In this document: positions 30,754-38,434 of the stretch, in pieces | Position numbering within the stretch: the first letter of the stretch is position 1 | How the letters are laid out: the number at the start of each line of letters is the position of its first letter | The notes under the pieces: generated by a model | The model's input: the letters and a program-made list of their open reading frames with translations, nothing else | What the model was told of the DNA's origin: nothing | Databases searched by the model: none | DNA from: Yinghuangia sp045039925 | GTDB taxonomy: Bacteria > Actinomycetota > Actinomycetes > Streptomycetales > Streptomycetaceae | Assembly (NCBI GenBank): GCA_045039925.1 | Contig: CP108400.1 | Coordinates: 4,402,001-4,466,000, forward strand | Length of the DNA: 64,000 nucleotides | Direction of reading: 5' to 3' | Made by a program: the position numbers and the translations under genes

Positions 30754-31458
30754 TCAGGCCGTGATGGCGGTGGTGGTCGTGGTGCTGAGGCTGGCCACGA
30801 AGGCCGCGGTCATCTCGTGTCGGTGGGCGAGGGCGAGGCGGCGGGCCTCGTCGCGGTCGCCGCCGTGGGCGGAGAGCGCGCCGCACGTGCAGGTGGCCAC
30901 GCTGGCGGACGAGCGGAGCACCCCGGCTCGACGACCGGGGCGGTTCAGGCCCGCGGTCAGGCTGTGCATGCCGATGTCGGAGGGTCGCGCCCAGCCCATG
31001 GGTTCGCTGGTACGGGTGCCGTGCGCGCGGGCGACGAGGCCGAGTCGCGCGCTGAGGGTGAGGCGCACGGTGTCGTGGTCGTCCGCGGTGATCAGGCGGC
31101 GGGCGCGCAGGAGCGCGGTGGCCATGGGGCTGATCTCGGTGAGCCCGGCCAGGATCATCCGGCGCCCGGCGTCGGACTCGACGTACCGGGCCGGGCGCGC
31201 GCTGGCGATCAGTCCCAGGTCTCGGACCACCGCGTCCGTCAGGGTGCCGACCGGCATCTCGGGGGTGAGGATGATCGACCGGTGCACGTGTCCGACTGGG
31301 TACACGGCACGGGTCCATGTGATGCGGGCGCCGCCTTCGCGGGTGGCCTCGATCGCGTAGCCGCGCCGGTGGGCGCGACGGAGCAGCATGAGGGCGTGCG
31401 CTTCGCTGGCGGTGCCTTTGGACGTGCCGCCCGCGTGGGTGACGGTCTCGTGAAACAT
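30754..31458 (-). CDS. Hypothetical protein
   Basis: A 234-residue protein with an N-terminal helix-rich part (ASEAHALMLLRRAHRRGYAI), a beta stretch, a further helical domain (SPMATALLRARRLITADD) and a C-terminal segment with CTCGALSAHGGDRDEARRLA that could hold a metal, ending in a Thr-rich tail. No family recognised. Confidence 0.6.
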   Translation of the reverse strand: MFHETVTHAGGTSKGTASEAHALMLLRRAHRRGYAIEATREGGARITWTRAVYPVGHVHRSIILTPEMPVGTLTDAVVRDLGLIASARPARYVESDAGRRMILAGLTEISPMATALLRARRLITADDHDTVRLTLSARLGLVARAHGTRTSEPMGWARPSDIGMHSLTAGLNRPGRRAGVLRSSASVATCTCGALSAHGGDRDEARRLALAHRHEMTAAFVASLSTTTTTAITA

Positions 31459-31480
31459 GGGTGGTCCTCTCTGGGTCGGG

Positions 31481-32125
31481 TCAGGCGCAGGCGGGCTGGA
31501 CGTCGACGATGAGCTGCCAGATCTCGCCGGAGGTGATGCCGTACGGCACCGCGAGCTCGGCGAGGAGTGAGCAGCCGTCGAACACGGTCAGGTGGCCGGG
31601 TACATGGATGGCCGTGCGACTGCCGCTGTGCGGCCGGTAGTTCGTGGGGCGCGCGTCGGCGCGGCCGTGGAGGGCGACGTGGGCGGCCAGGCGCTTGTGC
31701 TCCTCGTGGACGTCGACGAGGGCTGCGATCGCGGCGGCGAGCACTCGCTCTTCGCGGGAGTCGAGGTAGCCGCGGAGTTCGATCGCGCGGGCGCGGAGTT
31801 CGTTCTCTTGGCGCACGTGGGCGGGGTCGGCCGGCCGCAGCTCGGGCAGTTCGACCGACCACCCGGTGATGGGGGCCGAGACGTAGTCGAAGACGTCGCA
31901 GGGGATGTCGTCGGCGTGGGCCGCCGTGCGGGCGCGCCACATGGCGCGGTCGGCTGCCTCGGGCATGTGCCCGCTCTCCGAGGTCTCTTCGAGCACGCGA
32001 GCGGCTTGAATGAGGTTGCGGACGCACAGGCGTAGCGCGGCGGGCTCCAGGTGTCCCTTCATGCGGTCGCGGAGGACGTCGGCGAGGATCCGGGCGCGCG
32101 TGGCGGCCTTCTGGTTCTTGTTCAT
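31481..32125 (-). CDS. Hypothetical protein
   Basis: A 214-residue mainly helical protein (ATRARILADVLRDRMKGHLE, LCVRNLIQAARVLEET, ARAIELRGYLDSREER) with a C-terminal alpha/beta end. ATG at 32125 is chosen; the frame upstream is shadow-like. The 17-base gap to the DUF6011 gene suggests an operon with it. No function is recognised. Confidence 0.6.
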   Translation of the reverse strand: MNKNQKAATRARILADVLRDRMKGHLEPAALRLCVRNLIQAARVLEETSESGHMPEAADRAMWRARTAAHADDIPCDVFDYVSAPITGWSVELPELRPADPAHVRQENELRARAIELRGYLDSREERVLAAAIAALVDVHEEHKRLAAHVALHGRADARPTNYRPHSGSRTAIHVPGHLTVFDGCSLLAELAVPYGITSGEIWQLIVDVQPACA

Positions 32126-32142
32126 GGCGGGTCCTCTCAGGG

Positions 32143-32496
32143 TCAGGCGGCGGCGACGAGCTGGGCGGCGCAGGCGTGGTAGCAGAGCGAGGTGGCGCGG
32201 AGGCCGGCCGGGCAGTTGCACTGGCCGGTGGCCGCGGTGCGGTAGACCTCGCTGCCGTCGTCGCTGACTGCGAGGAAGATCCGGTTCGCGCGGAGCGGGA
32301 TCAGGCCGCCCATCTCCAGGAGTTCGACGGCCTTGGCGACCTGGTACGGCTGGAACGCGGGCGGGGGGTTGAGCCGCGCGGCGCGGCGGACCTTGCGCCT
32401 GCACTTGGGGCCGTAGCCGTCCGGGGAGGTCTGCCGCAGGACGCGGCGGCACTTGAGGCATCGGGGCTGGTGGGCGGTGACGGCCGGTGCGCTCAT
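32143..32496 (-). CDS. DUF6011-like zinc protein
   Basis: A 117-residue protein. CLKCRRVLRQTSPDGYGPKC is the DUF6011 pattern (CxxCxRxL...GxGPxC), followed by RRKVRRAARL. The C-terminal CNCPAGLRATSLCYHACA resembles a SWIM-like zinc finger. Small zinc proteins like this are frequent in actinophages. A CCCAAAT-N16-ATTTGGG site lies 54 bases upstream of ATG 32496. Confidence 0.7.
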   Translation of the reverse strand: MSAPAVTAHQPRCLKCRRVLRQTSPDGYGPKCRRKVRRAARLNPPPAFQPYQVAKAVELLEMGGLIPLRANRIFLAVSDDGSEVYRTAATGQCNCPAGLRATSLCYHACAAQLVAAA

Positions 32497-32549
32497 GTCC
32501 GCTTCCTTTGCTCGCTTTGGGGTGGTTTGTGTTACATCCACATTCATTT

Positions 32550-32579
32550 CCCAAATCGATTTGGCAAACCCAATTTGGG
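32550..32579. promoter_or_regulatory. CCCAAAT-N16-ATTTGGG operator, copy 2
   Basis: CCCAAAT at 32,550-32,556 and ATTTGGG at 32,573-32,579 with a perfect inner palindrome CAAATCGATTTG, in an AT-rich stretch running to about 32,610 that repeats TTTGGCAAA. The minus-strand gene at 32,496 is downstream. Confidence 0.65.
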
Positions 32580-32631
32580 CAAATGAGTTTGGCAAAGGGT
32601 TGGCAAATTGGACGGCGAGCATCCTGGGCAG

Positions 32632-32671
32632 CACGAAGCCCCGCCCTCCCAAGGGAGAGCGGGGCTTCGTG
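32632..32671 (-). terminator. Hairpin terminator
   Basis: A 13-bp stem CACGAAGCCCCGC with an inner CTCCC/GGGAG stem, just after the stop at 32,684. Confidence 0.7.
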
Positions 32672-32683
32672 GAGTGGCGCGGC

Positions 32684-33181
32684 CTACGGCTGGAGGACGG
32701 ACGGCCGGACGCAGCCGTCGTGTTGGTCGCAGTTGCAGCGACCGCAGCCGACGCACCTCTGGTCGACCTCAAGGCCGCAGCCGTCGCACTCGCCGGCCGC
32801 CTCGGCTTCCGCGCTTTCGAGTGCCGCCGTCAAATCGTGCAGGGCAGCGCGCTTGAAGCGCACGCCGGGGCGGCAAGTGCCGTCGCAGTACTGCGACTCG
32901 CCGAGCGCCGCATAGACGCTGTCGTGCCCGTCACAGTCGGACTCCTCGGCCAGCTCGATACGCACGCTGCACTGCTCGACTCGTAAGAGCCCGAAGTCGA
33001 AGAAGTCCGCCCGCCGCCTCGCGTTGGCGACTTCGGCAAGCATCTCGTCCCCGTCATCAGCAGCGATGGGGTTGCCCTGCGCCTGGGCCACGCCCCAGAC
33101 CAGCGTGCGCAGTTCGGCCAGATCGGCGCAGATGTACCTCCGCTCCTCGATGGCGGGATGCTGAACGGCGACCTCGTACAT
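32684..33181 (-). CDS. Hypothetical Cys-rich protein
   Basis: A 165-residue protein: an N-terminal 120-residue alpha/beta part (HPAIEERRYICADLAELRTL) followed by a Cys-rich C-terminus CDGCGLEVDQRCVGCGRCNC that should bind one or two zinc ions. It stands between two terminator/operator regions. No family recognised. Confidence 0.6.
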   Translation of the reverse strand: MYEVAVQHPAIEERRYICADLAELRTLVWGVAQAQGNPIAADDGDEMLAEVANARRRADFFDFGLLRVEQCSVRIELAEESDCDGHDSVYAALGESQYCDGTCRPGVRFKRAALHDLTAALESAEAEAAGECDGCGLEVDQRCVGCGRCNCDQHDGCVRPSVLQP

Positions 33182-33245
33182 TGGGTTCCTCCCTTGACGT
33201 ACGTCGGGAACTGGCCGCCCAGCGGCGGCCGATCGACTGGGGGCT

Positions 33246-34187
33246 TCAGTGCGGCTGGGCGGGGACAGCGCGCTCGACGGTGACCAGGTCCTGGCTGGCG
33301 AGGTCGAGGGCGAGCCCCAGTGACCACGTGCCGCGGTACGTGGCCGCGCAGTCCGCTTCGGTGACGCCTTGGACGTCGGCGAACCACCGGTGTACGGAGC
33401 CGTCGACGTCGGTCTCGACGCCGGTGTCGACGACGGCGAGGCGCGCGCCGAAGGCGTGGATGATGTCGCCCGTGGCGATGTCCGTGCGCCGAATCTCGAC
33501 CGTGACAACCTGCGCGGCGGAAAGCAGTTCGCGCGCCAGGGCGGGTGCGACGTCGGCCAGGTGCTGAAGGGCCCTGCCCATCGTGTCGAGTGCGATGGGC
33601 CAGCGTGTGTCGGACTGCGGCAGTTCGCGCACCTGCCTGGCCGTTCCGAGGACGATCCTGCGCATGTCCTCGGCGCGGTCAGCCCGGAGGCGGCGGCACC
33701 GCTCGGCCTTCCATCGTGGGCCTCCGGTGGAGACCCAGACTGTGCCGTCGCGGGTCACCGCGACGGCAGTGACGGTGCGCACGCGGCCGTCGGTGCAGCG
33801 GATGCGGTCTCCAGCGGTGAACGGCGGCGGCGTGTGCTCGGGCTTGGTCGCGGTGCCGATCTCGCGGGCCTCCTCGGCCGCGATGCGCGCGGACTCGACG
33901 TACCGGCCCTCGTCCAGCTCGGCGACGCCGGCGGGGCCGATCAGGGTGTGGAACTCGCCGTGCTCCGCGGTCAGGGCGACCGGCCAAGCTTCGTTCAGGA
34001 AGCCGACGACCTTCTCGGCCGCGATGACGAGCACGTCGCCGTCGCGGATGTCGGAATCGCACTGGGTCTGGTCGTAGGCGTCCGCGGTGCTCTCGAAGTA
34101 GTGCACGCGCACACCCGCGTTCGTCGCATCCTTCGGGGCGCCGGGGGCGGCCCCCTGTTCGATGTCGTGGCTGGCGATGTCATTCAC
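33246..34187 (-). CDS. Hypothetical protein
   Basis: A 313-residue protein. N-terminal part has VRVHYFESTADAYDQTQC and beta-rich LVIAAEKVVGFLNEAWPVAL; a middle helix VESARIAAEEAREIGTA; then a small barrel-like stretch (FTAGDRIRCTDGRVRTVTAV) that resembles a KOW/SH3-type fold; a helical part with ALDTMGRALQHLADVAPA; and a C-terminal part. It is divergent from the HTH gene at 34,342 with operator copy 3 between. No function is recognised. Confidence 0.6.
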   Translation of the reverse strand: MNDIASHDIEQGAAPGAPKDATNAGVRVHYFESTADAYDQTQCDSDIRDGDVLVIAAEKVVGFLNEAWPVALTAEHGEFHTLIGPAGVAELDEGRYVESARIAAEEAREIGTATKPEHTPPPFTAGDRIRCTDGRVRTVTAVAVTRDGTVWVSTGGPRWKAERCRRLRADRAEDMRRIVLGTARQVRELPQSDTRWPIALDTMGRALQHLADVAPALARELLSAAQVVTVEIRRTDIATGDIIHAFGARLAVVDTGVETDVDGSVHRWFADVQGVTEADCAATYRGTWSLGLALDLASQDLVTVERAVPAQPH

Positions 34188-34229
34188 GGCGCTGGCCTTT
34201 CGGTGAAGAGTGGTTCACCAATATTCATA

Positions 34230-34259
34230 CCCAAATGCATTTTGACAAACCCATTTGCA
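34230..34259. promoter_or_regulatory. CCCAAAT-N16-ATTTGSR operator, copy 3
   Basis: CCCAAAT at 34,230-34,236 and ATTTGCA at 34,253-34,259, with a further CAAATGGGTTTG at 34,301-34,312. On the minus strand TTGTCA followed 17 bases later by AATATT could be a promoter. It lies between the divergent genes 34,187 (minus) and 34,342 (plus). Confidence 0.6.
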
Positions 34260-34341
34260 TTCATGTTTTTGCTGGTCCCCGGGTCCCCAGCCCGTTACGG
34301 CAAATGGGTTTGCCCAAGTCCGGTTGCGGAATACTGGGCTC

Positions 34342-34617
34342 ATGCCAAGCCGACTGAGCGCCGCCAACACACCGCCGTACGAACCCAGCGCCGCCCTCAA
34401 GCAGGCGGAAGAGAAGTGGCTGGAGGCCGTCGAGGCGGAGGAAAAGGCGCGCCACGCCTACCGCAAGGCCATCGCCGACGAACTCCGGGCTTCGGGTGAG
34501 TCTCACGGGAGGGTCGCGGCAGCCACCCTCTATACCCCGGAAACCGTGCGCGGGATCGCCAAGGAGTACGGTGTGCCCGGGAAGCGCCAGCGGGCTGCAT
34601 CCCCCTCCGAGGGCTGA
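34342..34617 (+). CDS. Small HTH-like regulator
   Basis: A 91-residue protein: a helical N-terminus (ALKQAEEKWLEAVEAEEKAR) then an HTH-like end (ASGESHGRVAAATLYTPETV followed by GIAKEYGVP). The plus-strand gene faces a minus-strand gene across operator copy 3, so it may bind the CCCAAAT sites. AATACT six bases before the ATG could be a leaderless -10. Confidence 0.6.
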   Translation: MPSRLSAANTPPYEPSAALKQAEEKWLEAVEAEEKARHAYRKAIADELRASGESHGRVAAATLYTPETVRGIAKEYGVPGKRQRAASPSEG

Positions 34618-34623
34618 GCCGAA

Positions 34624-35004
34624 TCAGTGCGAGTTGAGACAGTGGTCGGCGATCGCCGCCTCGATGTGCGCGCGTTGCGCGAGGAAGCGTGCCTCCGCAT
34701 TCAGGCTGATCATTTCGCCGAGTTCGCGCCCCTCGCCCTGCCAGGCCCCGGTCGGGTCGATGGCGACGATCAACCGGCTCGGCCCGGGATCCGTCGGCTC
34801 GTGATGTGACCAGCCGCACCGGCGCGGGCAAGGAAAGCGGGCGATGCCCGGCGACGACAAGTCCGGCATCGGGATGACGGTCGCCTGCGGCGGCTCGGGG
34901 TCCCGATGCCGCGCCGCATACGCCAAGAGGTCCGCCGTGGCCTGCTTGGCGATATCCGACTGCGCGATGCGCGCGTGAACGTCGGCCAGCCCATCGTCGG
35001 ACAT
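34624..35004 (-). CDS. Small hypothetical protein with CxxxC-HH motif
   Basis: A 126-residue protein; CPRRCGWSHHEPTDPG could bind zinc, and the remainder is helical (IAQSDIAKQATADLLAYAA and FLAQRAHIEAAIADH). ATG at 35004 has GAGAGGAA upstream. It meets the HTH gene tail to tail and is followed by nothing before 34,624. Confidence 0.55.
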   Translation of the reverse strand: MSDDGLADVHARIAQSDIAKQATADLLAYAARHRDPEPPQATVIPMPDLSSPGIARFPCPRRCGWSHHEPTDPGPSRLIVAIDPTGAWQGEGRELGEMISLNAEARFLAQRAHIEAAIADHCLNSH

Positions 35005-35038
35005 ACGGCCGTTCCTCTCACTGGTTCGTCGCTCGCGC

Positions 35039-35067
35039 CGAAGGCCCCGCGAATCGCGGGGCCTTCG
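35039..35067 (-). terminator. Hairpin terminator
   Basis: A 13-bp perfect stem CGAAGGCCCCGCG with a short AAT loop, between genes 35,097 and 35,004. It closes the membrane-protein block. Confidence 0.7.
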
Positions 35068-35096
35068 GTCGCACCCGACTGGGGGAAGCCGGGAGC

Positions 35097-35336
35097 TTAG
35101 AGGTGGCGGATCATAGCCAGCGCGACGATCGCCAGGATGAGCAGCGCTCCGGCGATCCACTGGGTGGCCGGGATGTCCGAGGGAGCGAACGGCCGCGGTT
35201 CGATAACGCGCTCGCCGTCCGGGATGTGCCCGCCGTGGAAGCGGTCGCGATGGCGGGTGCGCTCCTCGGCAAGTCGCGTGCGTGAGACGACCGATGGGGA
35301 TGTGGTGCAGCACTGCCCACAGCGGTACCGATACAT
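35097..35336 (-). CDS. Small membrane protein with N-terminal zinc knuckle
   Basis: A 79-residue protein with YRYRCGQCCTT at the start and one C-terminal membrane segment (AGALLILAIVALAMIRHL), so it is a tail-anchored single-pass protein. It lies after the plasmid-spread-like gene group and shares its direction. No family is recognised. Confidence 0.6.
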   Translation of the reverse strand: MYRYRCGQCCTTSPSVVSRTRLAEERTRHRDRFHGGHIPDGERVIEPRPFAPSDIPATQWIAGALLILAIVALAMIRHL

Positions 35337-35420
35337 GCCTAGCTCCCTCCTGGCCGCACTTCATGATGACGGACCCAGGAGGGCGCCCGCTACGGAACGC
35401 ACGCATTCGGCGACCTTGCG

Positions 35421-36536
35421 TCATGACTTTCGGTACTGGATTTTCCACGCCGAGGGGCCGCCATCGGGATCGGGAACCGAGCGGTAGCCGCGTTCCCATT
35501 CCTCGGCCGTCCACGCATCGGTGTCCAGTCGCGTCGCGTCGGCGTTGGGACCGTTGTTGGCGTTGGCGTTGGCTGTTGACCTGCGGGAACACCCGTCGCC
35601 ATGGCGGGGGTCCGGGTCGAGGGGGAGCGCCGGGAAATCCTCGCGGTGCACCCCGGGCCCGTTGCCGCCCGCTGCGCGCACTCCCCCTCGGTAAGGGATT
35701 TCGGCCGCGTCGAGCAGCCTCTTGACGGCCTTGGTGTCGGCCAATCCGAGGTGCTTGGCGAGGGTCGTGTGGAGCACCCCTCGGCCGTGTTCGACGAGGT
35801 CGTGTAGAGCCCGGATCACGTCCTCCCGGGAGGGGCTGGCCGTGGGTTCGTCCCCGGGGACTTCGGAGGGCTGTTCCGCCCCTCGGCGGACGCCGTTCCC
35901 GCCTTCCCCGGCCGGCCCCACCGCCGTTGGGTGTTCAGAGCGGCGAAACACCCGAGACAGCCGTCTCCTTCGGGGAGCCGCGGGGACGGGATCACCCCCC
36001 GGGGCCACAGGCGGGCGCCCACTCGACGGGAGGTGCCCGAGGCCGCCCATGATCACGGCTACGGCCACGACGGCGACGAAGACCCATGACGCGTAGGGGT
36101 GCCGCCGCGACAGCGCGACGCCGCAGTAGGCGACGAATGCGGCGGCGGCGAAACGAGCGGGGATGCTCCCGCGATTGCCGACGTTCCCGGAGAGGTACCC
36201 CGCGAGCAGGGTCAAGAGGACGCCGGTCCCCCGCGCGACGACACGAAGGCCGGCCTTGATCGCGCGCAAGAGGGGCGGACCCCAGATGCGTCCAGCGTCG
36301 ATCGCGAGCGGGCCGAGCTCGGCCAAGGGCCGCGGGTCGAGATAGGGCTGGAGGTCCGGCATCCAGCCGCGGTGGTCCTGCGGGGCGTCGTGCTGGTCGC
36401 CGTCGTCTTGATCCGCGGATTCCGCGCAACTCGGCCCGTCCCCGGCCGCGATGCTCGGCCTGGGTGCCTCGGCGCGCAGCTCTCCCTCGTCCGATTCGTC
36501 GGGGTCCGGGACGGCGCGAAGGTGGGCAGCGGTCAC
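35421..36536 (-). CDS. Spread/transfer-type membrane protein
   Basis: A 371-residue protein with a charged N-terminus, two or three membrane segments (TGVLLTLLAGYLSGNVGNRG, FAAAAFVAYCGVALSRR, WVFVAVVAVAVIMGGLG) and a C-terminal winged-helix-like segment: SREDVIRALHDLVEHGRGVL then TLAKHLGLADTKAVKRLLDA and a closing GVHREDFPALP. That C-terminal pattern recurs in membrane proteins of Streptomyces plasmids and integrative elements. GTG at 36536 overlaps the previous stop as GTGA. Its role may be in intra-mycelial spread, by analogy. Confidence 0.6.
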   Translation of the reverse strand: MTAAHLRAVPDPDESDEGELRAEAPRPSIAAGDGPSCAESADQDDGDQHDAPQDHRGWMPDLQPYLDPRPLAELGPLAIDAGRIWGPPLLRAIKAGLRVVARGTGVLLTLLAGYLSGNVGNRGSIPARFAAAAFVAYCGVALSRRHPYASWVFVAVVAVAVIMGGLGHLPSSGRPPVAPGGDPVPAAPRRRRLSRVFRRSEHPTAVGPAGEGGNGVRRGAEQPSEVPGDEPTASPSREDVIRALHDLVEHGRGVLHTTLAKHLGLADTKAVKRLLDAAEIPYRGGVRAAGGNGPGVHREDFPALPLDPDPRHGDGCSRRSTANANANNGPNADATRLDTDAWTAEEWERGYRSVPDPDGGPSAWKIQYRKS

Positions 36537-36940
36537 GTGGCGAGACTCTGCATGATGACCTGGATCTTCTCGGCGACGATCGACCACGCGCCGCCCGCGC
36601 CCGAGGCCACATACCAGAAGACGATGCCCAGTACCGACACCTGACGAGTGGTCAGTCTCTTGTATGCCAGGACGATCGCCAGCGTGAGCGCCAACGCGGC
36701 CATGGAGTAGCCAGGCAACACGTCGGTGAACAGGCCGATGCCGTCGTTCACGAGGTCGGACACGAGGTCGAAGGGCGTCCCGGCCGCCTTGTACGCGGCA
36801 CCGGCGATCATCGACAGGACGAGGCAGGTGCCCCAGCCGAGAGGCTGCACCTTGCCGCCGGGCTTCGTTCCGAGGATGAGGAGGACCGTCAGGACACCGG
36901 CCAAGCCGACGGTCCCGAGGCTGCCCAGGATGCTGTCCAT
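36533..36940 (-). CDS. Small multi-pass membrane protein
   Basis: A 135-residue protein with about four membrane segments (TVGLAGVLTVLLILGTKPGG, GWGTCLVLSMIAGAAYKAAG, YSMAALALTLAIVLAYKRL, VLGIVFWYVASGAGGAWSI). It sits in the middle of the spread-like operon and overlaps the next start. Similar small proteins accompany SpdB genes in Streptomyces plasmids; function unknown. Confidence 0.6.
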   Translation of the reverse strand: MDSILGSLGTVGLAGVLTVLLILGTKPGGKVQPLGWGTCLVLSMIAGAAYKAAGTPFDLVSDLVNDGIGLFTDVLPGYSMAALALTLAIVLAYKRLTTRQVSVLGIVFWYVASGAGGAWSIVAEKIQVIMQSLAT

Positions 36941-36970
36941 GTTGATTCCCGTTCGGTGGTCGTGGAGGGG

Positions 36971-37768
36971 TCAGGCCGGGTTGCCGTACAGCAGCAGTCC
37001 GACGATCAGCGACACCAAAGGCATTCGGGCCGCGAGGGCGAAGGGGGGCAGCCAATGACGGGTGCTGTAGTCGAACATCCAGACTCCGCTGACGACGAAG
37101 TAGCAGGCGACCACCCGGGCGTCGGTCCACGAGTCGCAGGCCGCGACGGTGGCGGCGGTCTGTTGAGTGACGAATTGCGGGACGCCGAGGTAGAGCCCGA
37201 GGCCGAGGGCGCTGCCGTTGTAGAGGCCATGTCGGGTGACCGGGCGCAGCCCTGCCCACGCCTCGATGAGGGACCGCCTCGGAGCGAAGTCGCCGCTGTA
37301 GTAGGACGGCCGCGCGTACATCCGCTTGCCGGTCCCATGCATCCCCCATCGGCGGCGCGGTGCGGTGGGAACGTCGTCCTCAGCGTCCGAGTCGTCTTCG
37401 TCGGCTTGCTCGGCGCCGTCGGCGGGCTCCTCCCCCGCGGATACGTCTTCTTCCTCGGGGAGCCACCAACGGTCTTCGTCCTCTCCCCCGCCGTCGGCCG
37501 GGTCGTCGAACCGCTTCTCGGCGTCCTCTTCGACCTGCCCGTCGGCCTCGGCCTGGTCGTCATCGGCGGCGAGGATCGGCTTGACTGGCTGCCACCACGC
37601 GGGCAACCGGCCGCCCCCGCGTACGGGCGGCGCTGAGGCTGCCTCGGGCGCGGGCTCGAAGTCGGCCGGGTACTCGTCATTTTCGAGCTGCCGCGTTTCC
37701 GGTCGGTGCTCGGGCTCGTCCGGCGTCGGCGTGAGGCGTCGGATGAGGTCACCGGGGCGCAGGTCCAC
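36971..37768 (-). CDS. Membrane protein of the spread/transfer-like block
   Basis: A 265-residue protein: a long acidic, Pro-rich cytoplasmic N-terminus (Glu/Asp up to about residue 135), then RRSLIEAWAGLRPVTRHGLY and three membrane segments at the C-terminus (about 175-265). The KSL..W motif followed by a hydrophobic half is familiar from Streptomyces plasmid transfer proteins. It lies between the NERD gene and the small multi-pass gene. Confidence 0.55.
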   Translation of the reverse strand: MDLRPGDLIRRLTPTPDEPEHRPETRQLENDEYPADFEPAPEAASAPPVRGGGRLPAWWQPVKPILAADDDQAEADGQVEEDAEKRFDDPADGGGEDEDRWWLPEEEDVSAGEEPADGAEQADEDDSDAEDDVPTAPRRRWGMHGTGKRMYARPSYYSGDFAPRRSLIEAWAGLRPVTRHGLYNGSALGLGLYLGVPQFVTQQTAATVAACDSWTDARVVACYFVVSGVWMFDYSTRHWLPPFALAARMPLVSLIVGLLLYGNPA

Positions 37769-37774
37769 GCGGAA

Positions 37775-38434
37775 TCACTTCCTTCGGTACGCGGGGAAGA
37801 GGCGGGCGGCACGCTGGCCGGGGTGGGGCACTGTCGCGCGGTGACGACGCGCGGCGGTTCGGAGAGCGGGAACGGCACGTTCTGCGGCGACGATGCGGAC
37901 GCCCTCGACCACCAGCTCGCCGCCCTCGAGGGACGGGCCGTCCATCGACACCATCGCCACAGCGCTGCACTCGAGTACCTGCGCGACGACGGTTGCCTCG
38001 TGGCGGACCCCGCGCAGACGCGGGGTGACATCGCAGGTGCCGTGGAGGAGCCGCCCGGCGCGGACGCGGAGCGGCCAACGTGCCGACCACTTCTTGCTGT
38101 CGAGGACGATCACGACGCCGGCCGGACTCACCAGCAGGTGATCTACGTTCGCGGCGCCGACGGGCAAAGCGCGGTCGTGAAGGACCGTCCAGCCTTCAAG
38201 GGCAAGCGGCGCCAGGCGGTCGGCGGTGGCCTTCTCCCCTGCGGCTCCGGCAGCCCACTGGGCGGCCCGTCGACCGCGCGCGGTCGTGATACCGAGTTGC
38301 TCGGCCAGGCGAACCAGGGGGCTGCGGAGGCTGCGGGCTCGTGCTGTGGCCGAGGCGCCGGCTCCGCCTTGGTGCCTCTGCCTGAGGTACCAGGCAGAGG
38401 CACCAAGCAAGACGACGGCCGCCAGCGTCTTCAT
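37775..38434 (-). CDS. NERD-domain (nuclease-related) protein
   Basis: A 219-residue protein with an N-terminal membrane anchor (KTLAAVVLLGASAWYLRQR) and a NERD domain: WAAGAAGEKATADRLAPLAL, VLHDRALPVGAANVDHLLVS, VVIVLDSKKWSARWP, in which GEK, NVDHL and DSKKW are the family motifs (nuclease-fold, often DSK/DAK). It may be a membrane-bound nuclease-like protein acting in DNA transfer or defence. ATG at 38434 overlaps the preceding stop. Confidence 0.75.
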   Translation of the reverse strand: MKTLAAVVLLGASAWYLRQRHQGGAGASATARARSLRSPLVRLAEQLGITTARGRRAAQWAAGAAGEKATADRLAPLALEGWTVLHDRALPVGAANVDHLLVSPAGVVIVLDSKKWSARWPLRVRAGRLLHGTCDVTPRLRGVRHEATVVAQVLECSAVAMVSMDGPSLEGGELVVEGVRIVAAERAVPALRTAARRHRATVPHPGQRAARLFPAYRRK

